DNA from: CAYNQK01 sp964470375
GTDB lineage: Bacteria; Spirochaetota; Spirochaetia; Treponematales; JBGSOB01
Direction: 5' to 3'
Assembly: GCA_964470375.1 (NCBI GenBank)
Contig: CAYYCP010000005.1
Coordinates: 7,675-71,674, forward strand
Length of the DNA stretch: 64,000 bases
A program made the translations under genes and the position numbers. How positions within the stretch are numbered: position 1 is the stretch's first letter; each line of letters begins with the position of its first letter. The notes under the pieces are model-generated. The model made no database searches and was not told the DNA's origin. It worked only from the letters and a program-made list of their open reading frames with translations. Below are positions 52,601 to 59,165 of the stretch, piece by piece.

Positions 52601-53582
52601 GTTGATGCAGCCAGACGAGGGTGGATTTTGCGATCATCACCACCCGCGGCATCCAATCCTGATCCGGGGAAAATCGCTCGTATTCCTTTTCCAGGCCCTC
52701 GTAGGCCAGGACACGGCTGGGTCCTGGGCCGGGGAAGAAGGCCTTGGCTTCCTCTTTCACCAGGTCCAGGGATGATAGCAGCCTGCGCAGGTAGGGGCCC
52801 AGGAGGAGGCCCCACTTGCGCCTGATGTAGTCAAGTTGGCCGGGCAGGGAGTGCGGCACCTCCACGGCCGGACTCTTGAGGAGATCCACGAGGGGCTGCC
52901 CGTCCGGGCCGAAGCCCGGCTGGCCGGCGAAGAAATCACGCAACGCGTTTATGGCCTGGAGATAGGCCGGGCGCGCTCGCAGGGCCGTATCGTCGAAGAG
53001 CTCGCGGAAGGGGCCGAAGGCCGGATTGTCGTTGGCCAGCCAGAGCATCAGGAGCTCTTCCAGGGCCATCTCTCGGTGGCTGCGCCCGGCGCTGGAGCCG
53101 GCCAGGTAGGCGGCGGGGGCGGTCTGGCCGCGGTACACAGCCAAGGGCGGGAATTCCTCCACGAAGCCGAGGAGGAGGGAATCGGCTTTGTCCCGGCCAA
53201 GTGAATTTTGCACGGCCTTGAGAGCCCGGGCGAAGACGTCTTGCCCGATCTGCTGCCGGTAGAGCCCACAGACATAGTGCAGGATCTCGTCTATCAGGCC
53301 CATAGCGTTCAACTGCCCGGCCTTGATCGCCCTTTCCGGTCTCAAGGCCGCCTCGACACGCAGGTTGAGGCGCTGGGCCAAGATGCGGGCCGAAAGGAAG
53401 TTGGGCAGGATGATATTGCCGGAGAGCTCAAAGAGGGATTCCTCCAAGCCCAGCTCCTCGCGTACGAGGCGCCGCACGTGGAATTCCATCCTCGGCTCGC
53501 AGGCCGATACCGTGTGGACCGCCTGGACGGGTGCGGGGAAGGCGGACAGGCGGATCACTATGGGGGTGCACCCCTCTCGCAT
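49626..53582 (-). CDS. Giant GH13 alpha-amylase-family protein
   Basis: A 1318-residue cytoplasmic protein (no signal peptide) with a central GH13 barrel flanked by ~330-residue N-terminal and ~500-residue C-terminal helical regions of unknown function. Barrel motifs: region I LAADMVPNHTGMDSRW, region II IIRFDAAMVLAKRHIRR (nucleophile Asp), region III DTLLLAEAFW (acid Glu), region IV near FVNFLNNPDEE, where the usual His-Asp is Asn-Pro-Asp, so one transition-state residue is altered. ATG 53582 has GAGGAGG at 4-5 bases; the earlier ATG 53600 lacks an RBS. It lies 23 bases after the malQ stop, so the two act together on glycogen or maltodextrin. Confidence 0.8.
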   Translation of the reverse strand: MREGCTPIVIRLSAFPAPVQAVHTVSACEPRMEFHVRRLVREELGLEESLFELSGNIILPNFLSARILAQRLNLRVEAALRPERAIKAGQLNAMGLIDEILHYVCGLYRQQIGQDVFARALKAVQNSLGRDKADSLLLGFVEEFPPLAVYRGQTAPAAYLAGSSAGRSHREMALEELLMLWLANDNPAFGPFRELFDDTALRARPAYLQAINALRDFFAGQPGFGPDGQPLVDLLKSPAVEVPHSLPGQLDYIRRKWGLLLGPYLRRLLSSLDLVKEEAKAFFPGPGPSRVLAYEGLEKEYERFSPDQDWMPRVVMIAKSTLVWLHQLSRQYGRPITRLDQIPDEELDLLASRGFTALWLIGVWERSGASERIKRICGNPEAAASAYSVFDYEIAAELGGWSALADLRQRAAYRGLRLAADMVPNHTGMDSRWIRERPDFFIQSRSCPFPGYSFTGENLSSHPDIGLFLEDHYYSRTDAAVVFKRVDFRDGDVRYIYHGNDGTSMPWNDTAQIDFLNPQARRAVKDTILNVARNFPIIRFDAAMVLAKRHIRRLWYPEPGSGGDVPSRAEHALAREDFDRALPEEFWREVVDECAAQAGDTLLLAEAFWMLEGYFVRTLGMHRVYNSAFMNMLKREENAKYRATIRNTLEFDPDILKRFVNFLNNPDEETAVAQFGKGDKYFGVCSMMVTMPGLPMFGHGQVEGFEEKYGMEYRRSYWNESPDPDLVERHEREIFPLMKKRYIFASAETFLLYDLISDDGTANENVFAYSNRQGGEAALVLYNNAFARAWGRLKDSAPFALKAADGSKSVIRRSLADGLGLAPPQAGQQRFCILREQRSGLWFIRSSAAIRAEGLFAALDGYQCQVFLDIGEVIDNALGQYAKLCAHLDGRGVVDLSETMREIFLKDLYEALDSFASPDFFAGMRDLLSRALGLSAEVDSEADAGPAQALQEPAMSADPEKANILEGSGNPDAFLNARRSAHSVFFQTAVRFLEGTSEYDAFSAESPVELATADEAFDTFAAMTRNLLDLAGIIGSARDSGGLLAWLGEGFRRDPGLMDLASAFLVLADLRCVIGHGSSCQDLRRLIEHWGLDSRLAGAILRSAPPGGSVRNPRSLERGLAAIKAILPYLDQPFMQGKASPADRALAIFRACGADQAVRAFLGVNEYQGRLWFVKESMEEFLWFSFLVIALNRHDTQTAGPQVPQPLEGAQPVKGSKLPRSARDKPSTKAAASEAMPVPMAKPATKTSPGLRGASRLPTAPMGPEAMAARLQSLDEIHAVFLEAIARSDFDYRELAKNLTILARLAGGGAETASDRRP

Positions 53583-53605
53583 GCGACCTCCTCGGTTCAT
53601 CGGTT

Positions 53606-55606
53606 TCAGGCGGCGTCAGGCGGGGGCCGGGCGGCCACCTGCCTGACGGCCTCCACGAGGAGCCTGTTGGCCAGAAGCTCCTCAGGGGCGGACGGCATAC
53701 GGTATCCCCAATTGGTGGGGTCGTCTACGCCCGGGATATTGACCCGCTCCCGTCGCGGATCCAGGTCCTGGCGGGACGGATCCAAGGCCAGGTAATCCTG
53801 GATGGAGGTGACGAAAAGGCGGCTGGAACAAGAGGAAGCACGCCGCAGCATGAAGGCTGCCAGCGCGGCGGGCATTCTGGGCGGGGGATCATCGCGGCCG
53901 CCGAGGAAGCGGTAGAATTCGAGGGCGTCAGGACTCTCTTCCCACCAGCCGCGCAGGCTGCTCGTGTCGTGGACTGAGAGGGCGCACACGCTATCCTCGG
54001 GATAGTCCCGCAGGTCTATGAAGGGCGATCCGGGGCTTTCCCAGTCCCGGGTCCAGCGGCAGACACGCAGGCCCATGATGCCCAGTTCCCCCAGGACGCG
54101 CGGCACGCAGGCCGGGATAGCGCCCAGGTCCTCGGCGCATGTCAGCATCCCGCTGGCCGAGCGTATGGCCTGCAGGGCTTCACGGCCTACCTTCTCCCAA
54201 ATGCCCTCGGAGTCGCGCAGGTAAGCGCGGGCCAATGTCTCAAGGGTTTCGGTCTCGGGATCGCTCAGGCTGCGCCAGGAACGGGCTTGATCGTGCAGCC
54301 AGGCCGGCGCATAGGTCCCGTCGTTTCTATGGATGAAGCTGCGCTGACGCCATTCGGCCAGGAGGAAGTTGACGCTTGCTGCGGGTAGTCCTGACTCGAA
54401 TATGTCCTTTTCGCCTCCCAGCCCTTCCTTGAAAAGGTAGAGATCCTCGTCGCCGATCCGATCCAGGAGCCTCCCCGCCGGGCCCGGGCATTCGCCGCCC
54501 TGGGCTTCTCGCAGGGCGGAACCAGGGATATGCGGTTCCGATAGCCAACGCAGGCGGGCGGGTCCGAAACCCTCGGCCGCCAGGAGGGCTGGATCGATGC
54601 CCGCGTCCGGGAGGAAGCGGCCAAGGGCAGCTGATGAATCCCCCTCGGGAACGGCCCAAATGCGGAAGAAACCCAGCACATGGTCCAGCCTGAAAGCATG
54701 GTAGAATTTATCGGCCTGGGCGATGCGCTCCTTCCAGAAGCCATAGCCCTGGGCCGCCATGGCCTCGGGATCGTATATCGGGAACCCCCAGTTTTGGCCC
54801 AGGGGGGACTGGGCGTCCGGGGGGGAACCGGCGCGAAGGTCGGTGCGGAAGAGGCCGCGGCGGGCCCAGACATCAGCGGAATCCTCGTTGAGGAGGATGG
54901 GCAGGTCGCCCTTGAGCTGGATGCCCATGCCCTCAAGGGCTTGCGCGGCAGAAGCCAGTTGGCTCTCCAGACGCAACTGGGTCCAGCAGTGGAAGTCCAG
55001 GTCCCCGGCCAAGCCTGGGTCGGACCACAGGGCGTCGATCAACCCGGAATCCGGATTGCGCGCCTCGGGCCACTCGCGCCAGCCCCGATCCCCGAAGCGC
55101 TCCTTGATGGCCTTGAAAACCGCGTAGGGCTTGGCCCAGGGGTTGGCAGCCGTCCAGGCCGCCAGCTCCGGCGATGTACGCGTCATTCTAGAGGCATCGT
55201 GGAGGACGCGCAGACCGGCCCGCTTGCGGGCGAGCTGGAGGGCGTAGTCAACCCGCTCCGGATCGAAGGGCGCCGCCGAATCAGCCCGGCCGCGCAGGCA
55301 TTCCGCCTCGGCCGCGTCCATGGCCGCCCGTGCCGCCTGCATGGCCAGGGCGGCCTCGGGGAAGTCTTCCAGGCGGGCGTATACCGGATGAAGGGCGAAG
55401 GCGCTCAGGGCGAAGTAGGGCGAGGCGTGGGAGCCCGAGTCGTTAACGGGCAGGATCTGGATCAACTCCATGCCACAGTCGCGGCAGAATTCCCCAAACG
55501 CCTTCAGGTCCGGGTATTCGCCTATGCCCGCGCCTCCCGGACCGCGCAGGGCCGAAAGGGGGACTGCGGCGCCGCAAACGCGCCGCTTTCCCTTGGTGTA
55601 ACGCAT
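53606..55606 (-). CDS. malQ: 4-alpha-glucanotransferase MalQ
   Basis: A 666-residue GH77 disproportionating enzyme that shuffles alpha-1,4-glucan segments. Opening motif: SALRGPGGAGIGEYPDLKAFGEFC. The central part has GIQLKGDLPILLNEDSADVWARRGLF and QNWGFPIYDPEAM. Catalytic sites are FRLDHVLGFFRIWAVPEG (nucleophile Asp), MLTCAEDLGAIPACV (acid Glu) and ALSVHDTSSLRGWWEE (Asp). The length is nearer the 650-700 type than the short 500 type. GGGGAGGG precedes ATG 55606, and a TTGCGG-N17-TATACT promoter is upstream. First of two genes with the GH13 protein. Confidence 0.94.
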   Translation of the reverse strand: MRYTKGKRRVCGAAVPLSALRGPGGAGIGEYPDLKAFGEFCRDCGMELIQILPVNDSGSHASPYFALSAFALHPVYARLEDFPEAALAMQAARAAMDAAEAECLRGRADSAAPFDPERVDYALQLARKRAGLRVLHDASRMTRTSPELAAWTAANPWAKPYAVFKAIKERFGDRGWREWPEARNPDSGLIDALWSDPGLAGDLDFHCWTQLRLESQLASAAQALEGMGIQLKGDLPILLNEDSADVWARRGLFRTDLRAGSPPDAQSPLGQNWGFPIYDPEAMAAQGYGFWKERIAQADKFYHAFRLDHVLGFFRIWAVPEGDSSAALGRFLPDAGIDPALLAAEGFGPARLRWLSEPHIPGSALREAQGGECPGPAGRLLDRIGDEDLYLFKEGLGGEKDIFESGLPAASVNFLLAEWRQRSFIHRNDGTYAPAWLHDQARSWRSLSDPETETLETLARAYLRDSEGIWEKVGREALQAIRSASGMLTCAEDLGAIPACVPRVLGELGIMGLRVCRWTRDWESPGSPFIDLRDYPEDSVCALSVHDTSSLRGWWEESPDALEFYRFLGGRDDPPPRMPAALAAFMLRRASSCSSRLFVTSIQDYLALDPSRQDLDPRRERVNIPGVDDPTNWGYRMPSAPEELLANRLLVEAVRQVAARPPPDAA

Positions 55607-55622
55607 TCAGCCCTCCCCGCCC

Positions 55623-55651
55623 AGTATAGCCTGTGGTGCGCTGAACCGCAA
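55623..55651 (-). promoter_or_regulatory. malQ promoter
   Basis: Minus strand TTGCGG (55651-55646), 17-base spacer, TATACT (55628-55623), 16 bases before ATG 55606, with an RBS between. Confidence 0.5.
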
Positions 55652-55653
55652 AT

Positions 55654-56322
55654 TCAGGTCAGAGGTCTCTCGGATAGGGCGCGCTCAGGCTCGGGGTAGG
55701 CGCCTCGGTACTCGGGGGGCATGAGGATGGACAGGCGGTTCATGACTTGGTCGGCCAATTCGCGGCGCTTCGCGTGGGTCATGATCTGTCCATTATGGGC
55801 GATGCGGAATGTTTGGCCGGCGCGGAAGGTGACGCGGGTGCGCCGGATACGGCGCAGGTTGGGCCAGAAGCGCTCGCCGCCCCAGTGGGCCAATGGCAGG
55901 ATGGGAGCGCCCGACCTGGCGGCTATAGTGACGATGCCCGGATGGCCGGTCCTGAGGCGGCCGTCGCCCGAGCGGGTGCCCTCGGGAGCGATGGCCAGGA
56001 TGCCGCCTTTCTTGAGTACTTCCTCGGCTTTCAGCAAGGCGTCCATGTCCGATGAGCCGCGGGCGATGGGAATGGCCTGCCAGAGGTTCCCCAGGAAACC
56101 CAGGACACGGCTGTCCCAGGTTTCCTTCTTCGTCAGCCCTATCACCCGGCGCGGGTAGAGGAAGGAATAGATCAGCGGCACTTCCAGAAAGTTGATATGG
56201 TTGGTGACGATGATGAGGGGGCCGCGGCGCGGCACTGCCTTGAGGGCCCGCTTGTCCACCCGGCATACCGTGGCCAAGGCTCCCCGGATGAGGTAGGTCA
56301 CGACGAAGCGTAAGAAGCTCAT
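55654..56322 (-). CDS. plsC: 1-acylglycerol-3-phosphate O-acyltransferase (PlsC family)
   Basis: A 222-residue membrane-associated acyltransferase making phosphatidic acid. Motif I is NHINFLEVP: the catalytic His is kept but the usual HxxxxD Asp is Glu, as in some PlsC subgroups. Motif II region is ETWDSRVLGFLGNLWQAIPIARG, and motif III is AIAPEGTRSGDGRLRTGHPGIV. The start ATG 56322 overlaps the stop of the lipid kinase gene by 4 bases, so the two are made together and both act on glycerolipids. Confidence 0.9.
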   Translation of the reverse strand: MSFLRFVVTYLIRGALATVCRVDKRALKAVPRRGPLIIVTNHINFLEVPLIYSFLYPRRVIGLTKKETWDSRVLGFLGNLWQAIPIARGSSDMDALLKAEEVLKKGGILAIAPEGTRSGDGRLRTGHPGIVTIAARSGAPILPLAHWGGERFWPNLRRIRRTRVTFRAGQTFRIAHNGQIMTHAKRRELADQVMNRLSILMPPEYRGAYPEPERALSERPLT

Positions 56323-57266
56323 GGCCGGGCCCGCTCCGCCCGGCAGATCATCGGTATACGTCCCGGTAGGCAGTCGATTTCAAGGCGCGTCCCGTCAAGG
56401 CAGATTGTCTCCCCATCGGCGTGCACCACCAGGCCGCCCCCGGGCGCGTCTATCTCGAAGCGCGCCCCGCGGCCTATGATCATGCGCGGATCCCCGGCCT
56501 GGGCGCCCTTGGTGTACTTGAGGATCATGCCCAGGAGCTCGTTCCGCTTGAAGCTGCGCGAGGGCATGCATAGGTCGAAGAGCCCATCCCAGTTGCGGCC
56601 CTCCGGAGCCATCCAGAATATGCCGCCCAGGCGTCTGCCGTTCATGATGTTGATGATGTTAGGTGAGCAGCGCACCTCGTTGCCGGCGTAGCGCAGGGTC
56701 ACGTCGGGCGGCGTGGGGTAGGCGATGAATGTCTTCAGGGCTCCCACGATATAGCCGATGGCCCCGCGGGCCCACGTCATCTTGGCCGCCTCCAGACCGA
56801 CGATGGTGTCGAAGCCGATGCCCACCCCGTTGCAGAAATAACGCCCCTGGGGATAGTCGCCGCCCTTGATAAGCCCTAAGTCCATCGGGCGGGTCTGGCC
56901 GGCCACGAGGCAGTCCAGGGCCTGGCCGAAGTCCTGCGGCACGTCAGCCCCGGCGGCGAAGTCGTTGCCGCGGCCGATGGGCAGGAGCCCCATATACAGG
57001 GGCGAGGGGGCGCCCTGGCTGGCTTCCATGAGGCCGTTCACCACCTCATTGGCCGTTCCGTCACCGCCCGCCGCGACCACAGTCGAGAAGCCCTCCGATG
57101 CCGCTCGGGCGGCAAGCTGCCAGGCCCGGTCGGGGGCGTCCGTGAGGACTATCTCGTTGGGGATGCCCTCCTTCTCCAGCCTGGCGCGGATGCCGGGGGC
57201 GCTGTCGCGGGCCTTTCCCTTGTTTGCCACAGGATTGAGGATGACTAAGGTCTTGCCGATCGTCAT
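56319..57266 (-). CDS. Diacylglycerol/lipid kinase (DagK_cat family)
   Basis: A 315-residue ATP-dependent lipid kinase, DgkB/YegS type. Motifs: LVILNPVANKGKA, VVAAGGDGTANEVVNGLM (ATP-binding GGDGT), MGLLPIGRGNDFA, FCNGVGIGFDTIV, and C-terminal VVHADGETI. It makes phosphatidic acid by phosphorylating diacylglycerol, feeding PlsC-related phospholipid synthesis. ATG 57266 matches the usual N-terminus. A -10 TATGAT is 6 bases upstream, so it is probably leaderless. Confidence 0.9.
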   Translation of the reverse strand: MTIGKTLVILNPVANKGKARDSAPGIRARLEKEGIPNEIVLTDAPDRAWQLAARAASEGFSTVVAAGGDGTANEVVNGLMEASQGAPSPLYMGLLPIGRGNDFAAGADVPQDFGQALDCLVAGQTRPMDLGLIKGGDYPQGRYFCNGVGIGFDTIVGLEAAKMTWARGAIGYIVGALKTFIAYPTPPDVTLRYAGNEVRCSPNIINIMNGRRLGGIFWMAPEGRNWDGLFDLCMPSRSFKRNELLGMILKYTKGAQAGDPRMIIGRGARFEIDAPGGGLVVHADGETICLDGTRLEIDCLPGRIPMICRAERARP

Positions 57267-57272
57267 GGCCCT

Positions 57273-57278
57273 ATCATA
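57273..57278 (-). promoter_or_regulatory. -10 element of the lipid kinase gene (leaderless type)
   Basis: TATGAT on the minus strand (57278-57273), 6 bases before ATG 57266. A TTGTCA (57306-57301) is 22 bases further up, an imperfect -35 distance. Confidence 0.45.
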
Positions 57279-57368
57279 AACCAAAAAGCGTCTCTTTGCG
57301 TGACAATCAGGCGGGATCTTGTACAGTCCGCCCGCCGCCGCAAGACCCGGCCGAGGATTCGCATACGC

Positions 57369-58247
57369 CTATTCGGTCGGGGAAGGTCCCTTAATGCCCA
57401 AATCCCAGACACGGACCCAGTCTATCTCCATGCTGGCCGGAAAGGCGGTCTCGTCTACGCCCGATTGGCCGGCTCTTGCCCCGCCTATGGCCAGCTCGAT
57501 GCAGAGGCGGAAGGGCGAGTCGAAGGGCCAATCCTGCCGCGTGGCGAGGGCTTCGCCGGAAGGGCGTTTCTCTTCGGGGCGCCGGACGCTCAGGACCCTG
57601 GTCTCGTCGAAGTAGATGTCGATGGTCTGCGGTCGCCATTCGACAGCATAGACGTGGAAGGCGGACGCGCAATCATCGGCCTTCATGATGGCGGAGGGGG
57701 CGTTGCCCCGGCGCAGGTTGCGGGATCCCGTCTGCAGGGATGACCGGATCAGGCCCGCCTCCGAGCCCAGCTGCTCCAGCAGCACGATCTCGCCGCCCTC
57801 GGGCCAGGACTCCCCGGAGGCCGATTCCAGGCGAATGAGGCTAACAAGCCCCAGCCCAGCGGCGAGCTTGGCCCTGATTTCCACACGCCCGTAGGTCCAT
57901 GTATTCATGGATGCCACGCCGCCCGAGCTATAGTCCCTCCCGCGCCAGTTCTCATGCAACGCGGTCAGCCGCATTATTCCGCCGGATACCGAGAGATTCG
58001 CAGGATCATTCTTATAGCACTGGAGCTCGTCGGATCCTGAGCCCGAGCCGTCTCTGCGGGGTGTCCAGGCGGCCGGATCCGGTACGCTCTCGCCCTCGAA
58101 CTCGTCGGACCAGAGAAGGCGGCCATAGGGCCCGCGCGAACCGGGCGCGGGCGGAGGGCTGACGCAGGATACGCCCATCGCCGCCATTATGGCCAGGGCG
58201 AGGAGAAGGCCTTGCCCCTGTATCAAGCGAACGGGCGTCTGCTTCAT
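57369..58247 (-). CDS. GH16-like lipoprotein with altered active-site motif
   Basis: A 292-residue lipoprotein (signal ends MGVSC). The mature part has the GH16 jelly-roll landmarks WSDEFEGESVPDPAAW, LRLTALHENW, GVASMNTWTYGRVEIRAKLAAGLG, FHVYAVEWRPQTIDIYFDETRVL and LCIELAIGG. The active-site strand reads EIVLLE (residues 153-158) instead of E-I-D-x-x-E: both Glu remain, but the Asp between them is Val (GTG). The WPAxW-type stretch before it is also replaced. It may bind rather than cleave a beta-glucan such as laminarin. The earlier in-frame ATG 58319 is less likely; ATG 58247 begins the signal peptide. Confidence 0.7.
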   Translation of the reverse strand: MKQTPVRLIQGQGLLLALAIMAAMGVSCVSPPPAPGSRGPYGRLLWSDEFEGESVPDPAAWTPRRDGSGSGSDELQCYKNDPANLSVSGGIMRLTALHENWRGRDYSSGGVASMNTWTYGRVEIRAKLAAGLGLVSLIRLESASGESWPEGGEIVLLEQLGSEAGLIRSSLQTGSRNLRRGNAPSAIMKADDCASAFHVYAVEWRPQTIDIYFDETRVLSVRRPEEKRPSGEALATRQDWPFDSPFRLCIELAIGGARAGQSGVDETAFPASMEIDWVRVWDLGIKGPSPTE

Positions 58248-58257
58248 ATCCGTGATA

Positions 58258-58266
58258 AGTATAGCA
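58258..58266 (-). promoter_or_regulatory. Extended -10 of the GH16-like gene (near-leaderless)
   Basis: TG-C-TATACT on the minus strand (58266-58258), 10 bases before ATG 58247; at most ~4 untranslated bases expected. Confidence 0.45.
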
Positions 58267-58425
58267 TCTTCGAGGGCGATTCGGCTTGTGCGGTTTGTCG
58301 ATTCCGTCGAGGAAGGCATTTGCTCGTCTAGAGACTTTGTCTGTTCCCATTCAGAGGGCTCGATATGGCGCTTCCAGGATAAGGGGAAGGGAAAGAGCGA
58401 AACGATGATTGGAATCGCATCGTAA

Positions 58426-58459
58426 GGGGGAAGGGGCGGGAGCTCCTTCCCCCATTTTT
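58426..58459 (+). terminator. Plus-strand intrinsic terminator with no recognised gene
   Basis: GGGGGAAGG (58426-58434), 10-base loop, CCTTCCCCC (58445-58453), then ATTTTT. Its U-run suits only plus-strand transcripts, but both flanking genes are on the minus strand. A short frame (ATG 58405, six codons) ends right before it. Confidence 0.6.
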
Positions 58460-58487
58460 CTCAGTAACAATATTTTTTAGGGAACTA

Positions 58488-59165
58488 TCATTCGCCCTTG
58501 ACGATGTCCTCCAGGAGGGACCAGTCCTCGATGAAAAGGCTGCCCCTGGATGTCCTGAGGGCGCCCCGGTCCTCCAGCTCGGCCAGGCGTTTGTTCACCG
58601 TCTCGCGGGTGAGCCCTAGGCTGGCGGCTATCTCGGCCTGGGTGGCTGAGACCGATGGGCTCTCCATGCCGGCTATATTCCTGCGGTGCGAGAGGATGAA
58701 GGAGGCGATGCGCTCCAGGGGCCCGCCCTGGGCCAGGAAGGCCGAGAGACCGCTGGCCTCGCGGGCAAGGCAGAGGCTGATCCAGGCCTCCACGCCGGAG
58801 TAGGCCCTCAGACTCTCCAGGTTGCGCTGCCCGAAGGAGAGGAGGCTGCAATCCGAGGCGCATGCCCAGTCGGCCTGGACGGCGGCGGACGCGATCATCT
58901 CCGGCAGGCCGGCCCATTCTCCGCGCCTGGCCGGGGGCAGGGCAATGTCCGCGGCTCCAGCCCTGTGCTTGATGAATCGCACTGATCCCTCCAGTATCAG
59001 GTAGCAGCGCTCGACGGGATCGCCCTGCCAAGCCAGGACGCGGCCGGCCCGGCAGGGCGAGAAGGATCCAAGGCGAACCAGGGCTGTGCGGCCCTGGATG
59101 CCCAGCTCCCGCCCCAGGGCCGCCTCGATCAATTCCTTCAATTCGGGGCCGGCCGTGTTGCTCAC
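58488..59165 (-). CDS. Crp/Fnr-family transcription regulator
   Basis: A 225-residue regulator with an N-terminal cyclic-nucleotide-binding fold (ALVRLGSFSPCRAGRVLAWQGDPVERCYLILEGSVRFI), a dimer helix and a C-terminal helix-turn-helix (SVSATQAEIAASLGLTRETVNKRLAELEDRGAL). The phosphate-binding cassette GE(x)6R(S/T)A of true cAMP-binding Crp is not clear (ARRGEWAGLPEMIASA), so the ligand may differ. It overlaps the FliM-like gene stop by 4 bases and is its downstream partner. It may regulate genes in response to envelope or motility state; this is inference. Confidence 0.85.
   Translation of the reverse strand: MSNTAGPELKELIEAALGRELGIQGRTALVRLGSFSPCRAGRVLAWQGDPVERCYLILEGSVRFIKHRAGAADIALPPARRGEWAGLPEMIASAAVQADWACASDCSLLSFGQRNLESLRAYSGVEAWISLCLAREASGLSAFLAQGGPLERIASFILSHRRNIAGMESPSVSATQAEIAASLGLTRETVNKRLAELEDRGALRTSRGSLFIEDWSLLEDIVKGE

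Noticed and set aside
58189..58425. A 78-codon plus-strand frame opposite the GH16 5' end
   Set aside because: The first half is antisense to the signal peptide region and the composition is not protein-like; only the terminator after it keeps a plus-strand transcript possible.
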